Shown here in pieces: positions 5,988 through 6,088 of a stretch of 6,088 nucleotides of DNA. The DNA is from Candidatus Saccharimonadota bacterium. GTDB taxonomy: Bacteria > Patescibacteriota > Saccharimonadia > Saccharimonadales > Saccharimonadaceae. How positions within the stretch are numbered: the stretch's first letter is position 1; each line of letters opens with the position of its first letter. Location: positions 1 to 6,088 of the forward strand of contig PJQJ01000033.1 of assembly GCA_002861585.1 (NCBI GenBank), given 5' to 3'. Under the pieces are notes generated by a model that was not told the DNA's origin, searched no databases, and saw only the letters and a list, made by a program, of their open reading frames with translations. Made by a program: the position numbers and the translations under genes.

Positions 5988-6088
5988 GTTCTGCTTTGCT
6001 CCTGTTCTGTGACGTACGGTCAAAGAGTTACGGTATTACAGCAGTAGTCTTGCTCTAACTCCTCCTTGAAGCCGATGTGAATGTACTC

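Noticed and set aside
5577..6012. Two overlapping long open frames on the plus strand inside the GC-rich block
   Set aside because: They are antisense shadows of the signal-peptide gene on the minus strand. High GC lowers stop-codon frequency, and their products show no domain, signal or ribosome binding site.
5988..6023. N-terminal extension of the secreted protein to a TTG at 6023
   Set aside because: It would put 12 charged or polar residues before an already complete signal peptide and bury the AGGAG at 5999-6003 within coding sequence. ATG at 5987 is the better start.
6023..6088. Open minus-strand frame entering from the window edge, 22 codons ending in TGA at 6020-6022, with an AAGGAGGAG inside
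   Set aside because: Twenty-two open codons are expected by chance about a third of the time, and no start codon follows the purine-rich motif at a usable distance. It could be the tail of a neighbouring gene, but nothing in the window proves it.

Overview
The window looks like a piece of a small-genome bacterium of the Patescibacteria (CPR) type, most likely Saccharibacteria (TM7). This assignment is an inference from memory of family sequences. It rests on the style of the TypA protein (for example the FRENQAEMSQ and YFAIGRDGKAW segments), the moderate GC content (about 42% in a line counted inside typA), short intergenic regions and normal use of the standard code. The four main reading frames end in TAA or TAG and have no in-frame TGA, so there is no sign of the UGA-glycine code.

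Layout, left to right. A tRNA-Val(UAC) gene with encoded CCA (52-128) has a plausible promoter upstream. It runs straight into a perfect 18-bp terminator hairpin whose stem reuses the tRNA's ACCA end. A 145-base spacer (169-313) holds an inverted repeat and two palindromes and a weak candidate promoter, but no gene. It leads into a 928-codon gene (314-3100) for a large parallel beta-helix-like protein with a C-terminal LamG/concanavalin-like domain, resembling surface or virion-type carbohydrate-binding proteins but lacking a signal peptide. A 70-codon gene of unknown function (3140-3352) follows with a strong ribosome binding site and is probably co-transcribed.

A strong extended -10 promoter (3397-3425) then drives typA (bipA), a translational GTPase (3469-5292). 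Between the promoter and typA lies a striking arrangement. A 12-codon ORF begins almost exactly where the transcript should begin, and its stop codon overlaps the typA start (ATGA). typA itself has no Shine-Dalgarno sequence. A GC-rich hairpin followed by a T-rich stretch sits inside this mini-ORF.

typA ends at a good intrinsic terminator. On the other strand, converging on typA, is a gene (5484-5987, minus) for a 167-residue secreted protein with a clear signal peptide and two cysteines. Its base composition is abruptly GC-rich (72% in the line counted), like an actinobacterial gene. It is bounded downstream by a 16-bp GC-rich hairpin and an A/T-tailed terminator. Because GC content falls again to about 47% upstream of this gene, a transferred cassette is a real possibility, with a mis-joined assembly as the main alternative. 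If the organism is a Saccharibacterium, its usual actinobacterial hosts would be an obvious donor.

No stretch longer than 300 bases lacks a gene. The last 100 bases (5988-6088) hold the upstream region of the secreted-protein gene, with no promoter I can defend.
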